NCBI GenBank assembly: GCA_020697375.1
Contig: JAJFBJ010000136.1
Coordinates: forward strand, 1-7,628
DNA: 7,628 nucleotides
Direction of reading: 5' to 3'
Origin: Nitrospira sp.
Lineage (GTDB): Bacteria; Nitrospirota; Nitrospiria; Nitrospirales; Nitrospiraceae
The notes under the pieces were generated by a model that searched no databases, was not told the DNA's origin, and worked only from the letters and a program-made list of their open reading frames with translations. Of the stretch, positions 7,084 through 7,628 are shown piece after piece (positions within the stretch are counted from its first letter, which is position 1; each line of letters opens with the position of its first letter). The position numbers were made by a program, and so were the translations under genes.

Positions 7084-7628
7084 TTAGACAGGAGCCTGGA
7101 CAAGGCGATGATACACTCCTTCCATCCGGTCGAGCATCTTTTCGATCGAATAAGACCGCTGGACTAACAAGCGCCCTTCCACGCCCATCCGTGTTCGTAG
7201 CATCGCGTCGTCCAAAAGCCCGGCGATCCGCTCCGCCAGTGCGCCGGCGTCCCGTGGGGGGACGACAAAGCCTGTTTTCCCGTCGATCACCACGTCAGGG
7301 ATCGACCCGACCGTCGTCGAGACGACCGGAATGCCGACCGCCAGCGCCTGCATCAGGACTTGCGGAATGGTGTCTCCCTCCACAGACGGAATGGCAAACA
7401 CGTCGCATGAACGAAGGACGTTCAGGAGATCCTCGCGAAATCCCAACATCCGGATGTTGGAAGAGAGGCCAAGCTGCTCGATCCGTGTCCTGATCGATCG
7501 CTCTTCCGGGCCTTCCCCTGCGATGATGAACGTGACGTCATCGCGTTGGCCCGAGATAATTCTCGCCGCTTCGATGAAATATTCATGTCCCTTATAGGAA
7601 CGGAGGTAGGAAATCAGGCCGACGAGCA
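7084..7628 (-). CDS. GT4 glycosyltransferase, 5' part outside window
   Basis: The C-terminal 180 residues of a GT4 (GT-B fold) glycosyltransferase; the reading frame is open to the window edge, so the acceptor domain and start lie beyond it. Visible in order: LVGLISYLRSYKGHEYFIEA (1-20 of the fragment), the first strand of the donor domain with the Lys-Gly-His loop; VTFIIAGEGPEE (29-40), the usual 'GeGp' strand; LGLSSNIRMLGFREDLLNVL (50-69); and the donor signature VEGDTIPQVLMQALAVGIPVV (about 79-99), followed by VGSIPDVVIDGKTGFVVPP. The position that normally holds the second glutamate of the E-x7-E motif reads Gln here (MQA instead of LEA). An internal ATG at 7449 is not a credible start because the fold extends upstream. 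It is followed after 18 bases by the TTG-start GT2. The sugar specificity is unknown. Confidence 0.92.
   Translation of the reverse strand, partial: LVGLISYLRSYKGHEYFIEAARIISGQRDDVTFIIAGEGPEERSIRTRIEQLGLSSNIRMLGFREDLLNVLRSCDVFAIPSVEGDTIPQVLMQALAVGIPVVSTTVGSIPDVVIDGKTGFVVPPRDAGALAERIAGLLDDAMLRTRMGVEGRLLVQRSYSIEKMLDRMEGVYHRLVQAPV

Noticed and set aside
1..7628. tRNA, rRNA, CRISPR array, insertion sequence, toxin-antitoxin or phage genes
   Set aside because: None was seen. Almost every base belongs to one of nine enzyme genes, and no repeat array or transposase motif was found.

Overview
The window holds nine genes, all on the minus strand. It is an interior piece of a surface-polysaccharide (exopolysaccharide, O-antigen or similar glycan) biosynthesis cluster: seven glycosyltransferases and two SAM-dependent methyltransferases. 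Both edges cut through genes. The DNA is moderately GC-rich, and the gene families (KdtX/WaaE-like GT2, several GT4, GT2 of the 'MKISGF..NAVKYDYP' type) suggest a Gram-negative bacterium. Something like Nitrospirota or a comparable environmental lineage is a guess from general protein style, not shown by any marker in the window.

In transcription order (right to left): a GT4 glycosyltransferase entering from the right edge (7084-7628, C-terminal half only); a KdtX/WaaE-like GT2 with a TTG start (6196-7065); a second type of GT2 (5331-6176); methyltransferase A (4544-5314); a 66-base gap with an imperfect inverted repeat; methyltransferase B, a clear paralogue of A (3839-4477); a rhamnosyltransferase-like GT2 (2823-3845); a second KdtX/WaaE-like GT2 (2035-2826); a GT4 (896-2035); and another GT4 leaving at the left edge (1-899, N-terminal part only). 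From 4477 downwards the genes overlap by 1-7 bases (ATGA, GTGA, TAGTG junctions). The upstream genes are separated by 16-66 bases. No terminator or promoter was recognised between any of them, so one long transcript is the simplest reading.

Together the enzymes would build a glycan step by step: GT2 enzymes (GT-A fold) and GT4 enzymes (GT-B fold) each add a sugar from an activated donor on the cytoplasmic side, and the two methyltransferases would methylate sugars or chain ends. No flippase, polymerase, ABC exporter, initiating sugar-phosphate transferase or nucleotide-sugar synthesis gene is present here; these would have to lie outside. The exact sugars and linkages cannot be read from the sequence.

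No clearly new type of system was found. The points most worth a second look are the near mirror-image order of enzyme families around the methyltransferase pair, the paired methyltransferases themselves, and an apparent Glu-to-Gln change in the donor-binding motif of the rightmost GT4.
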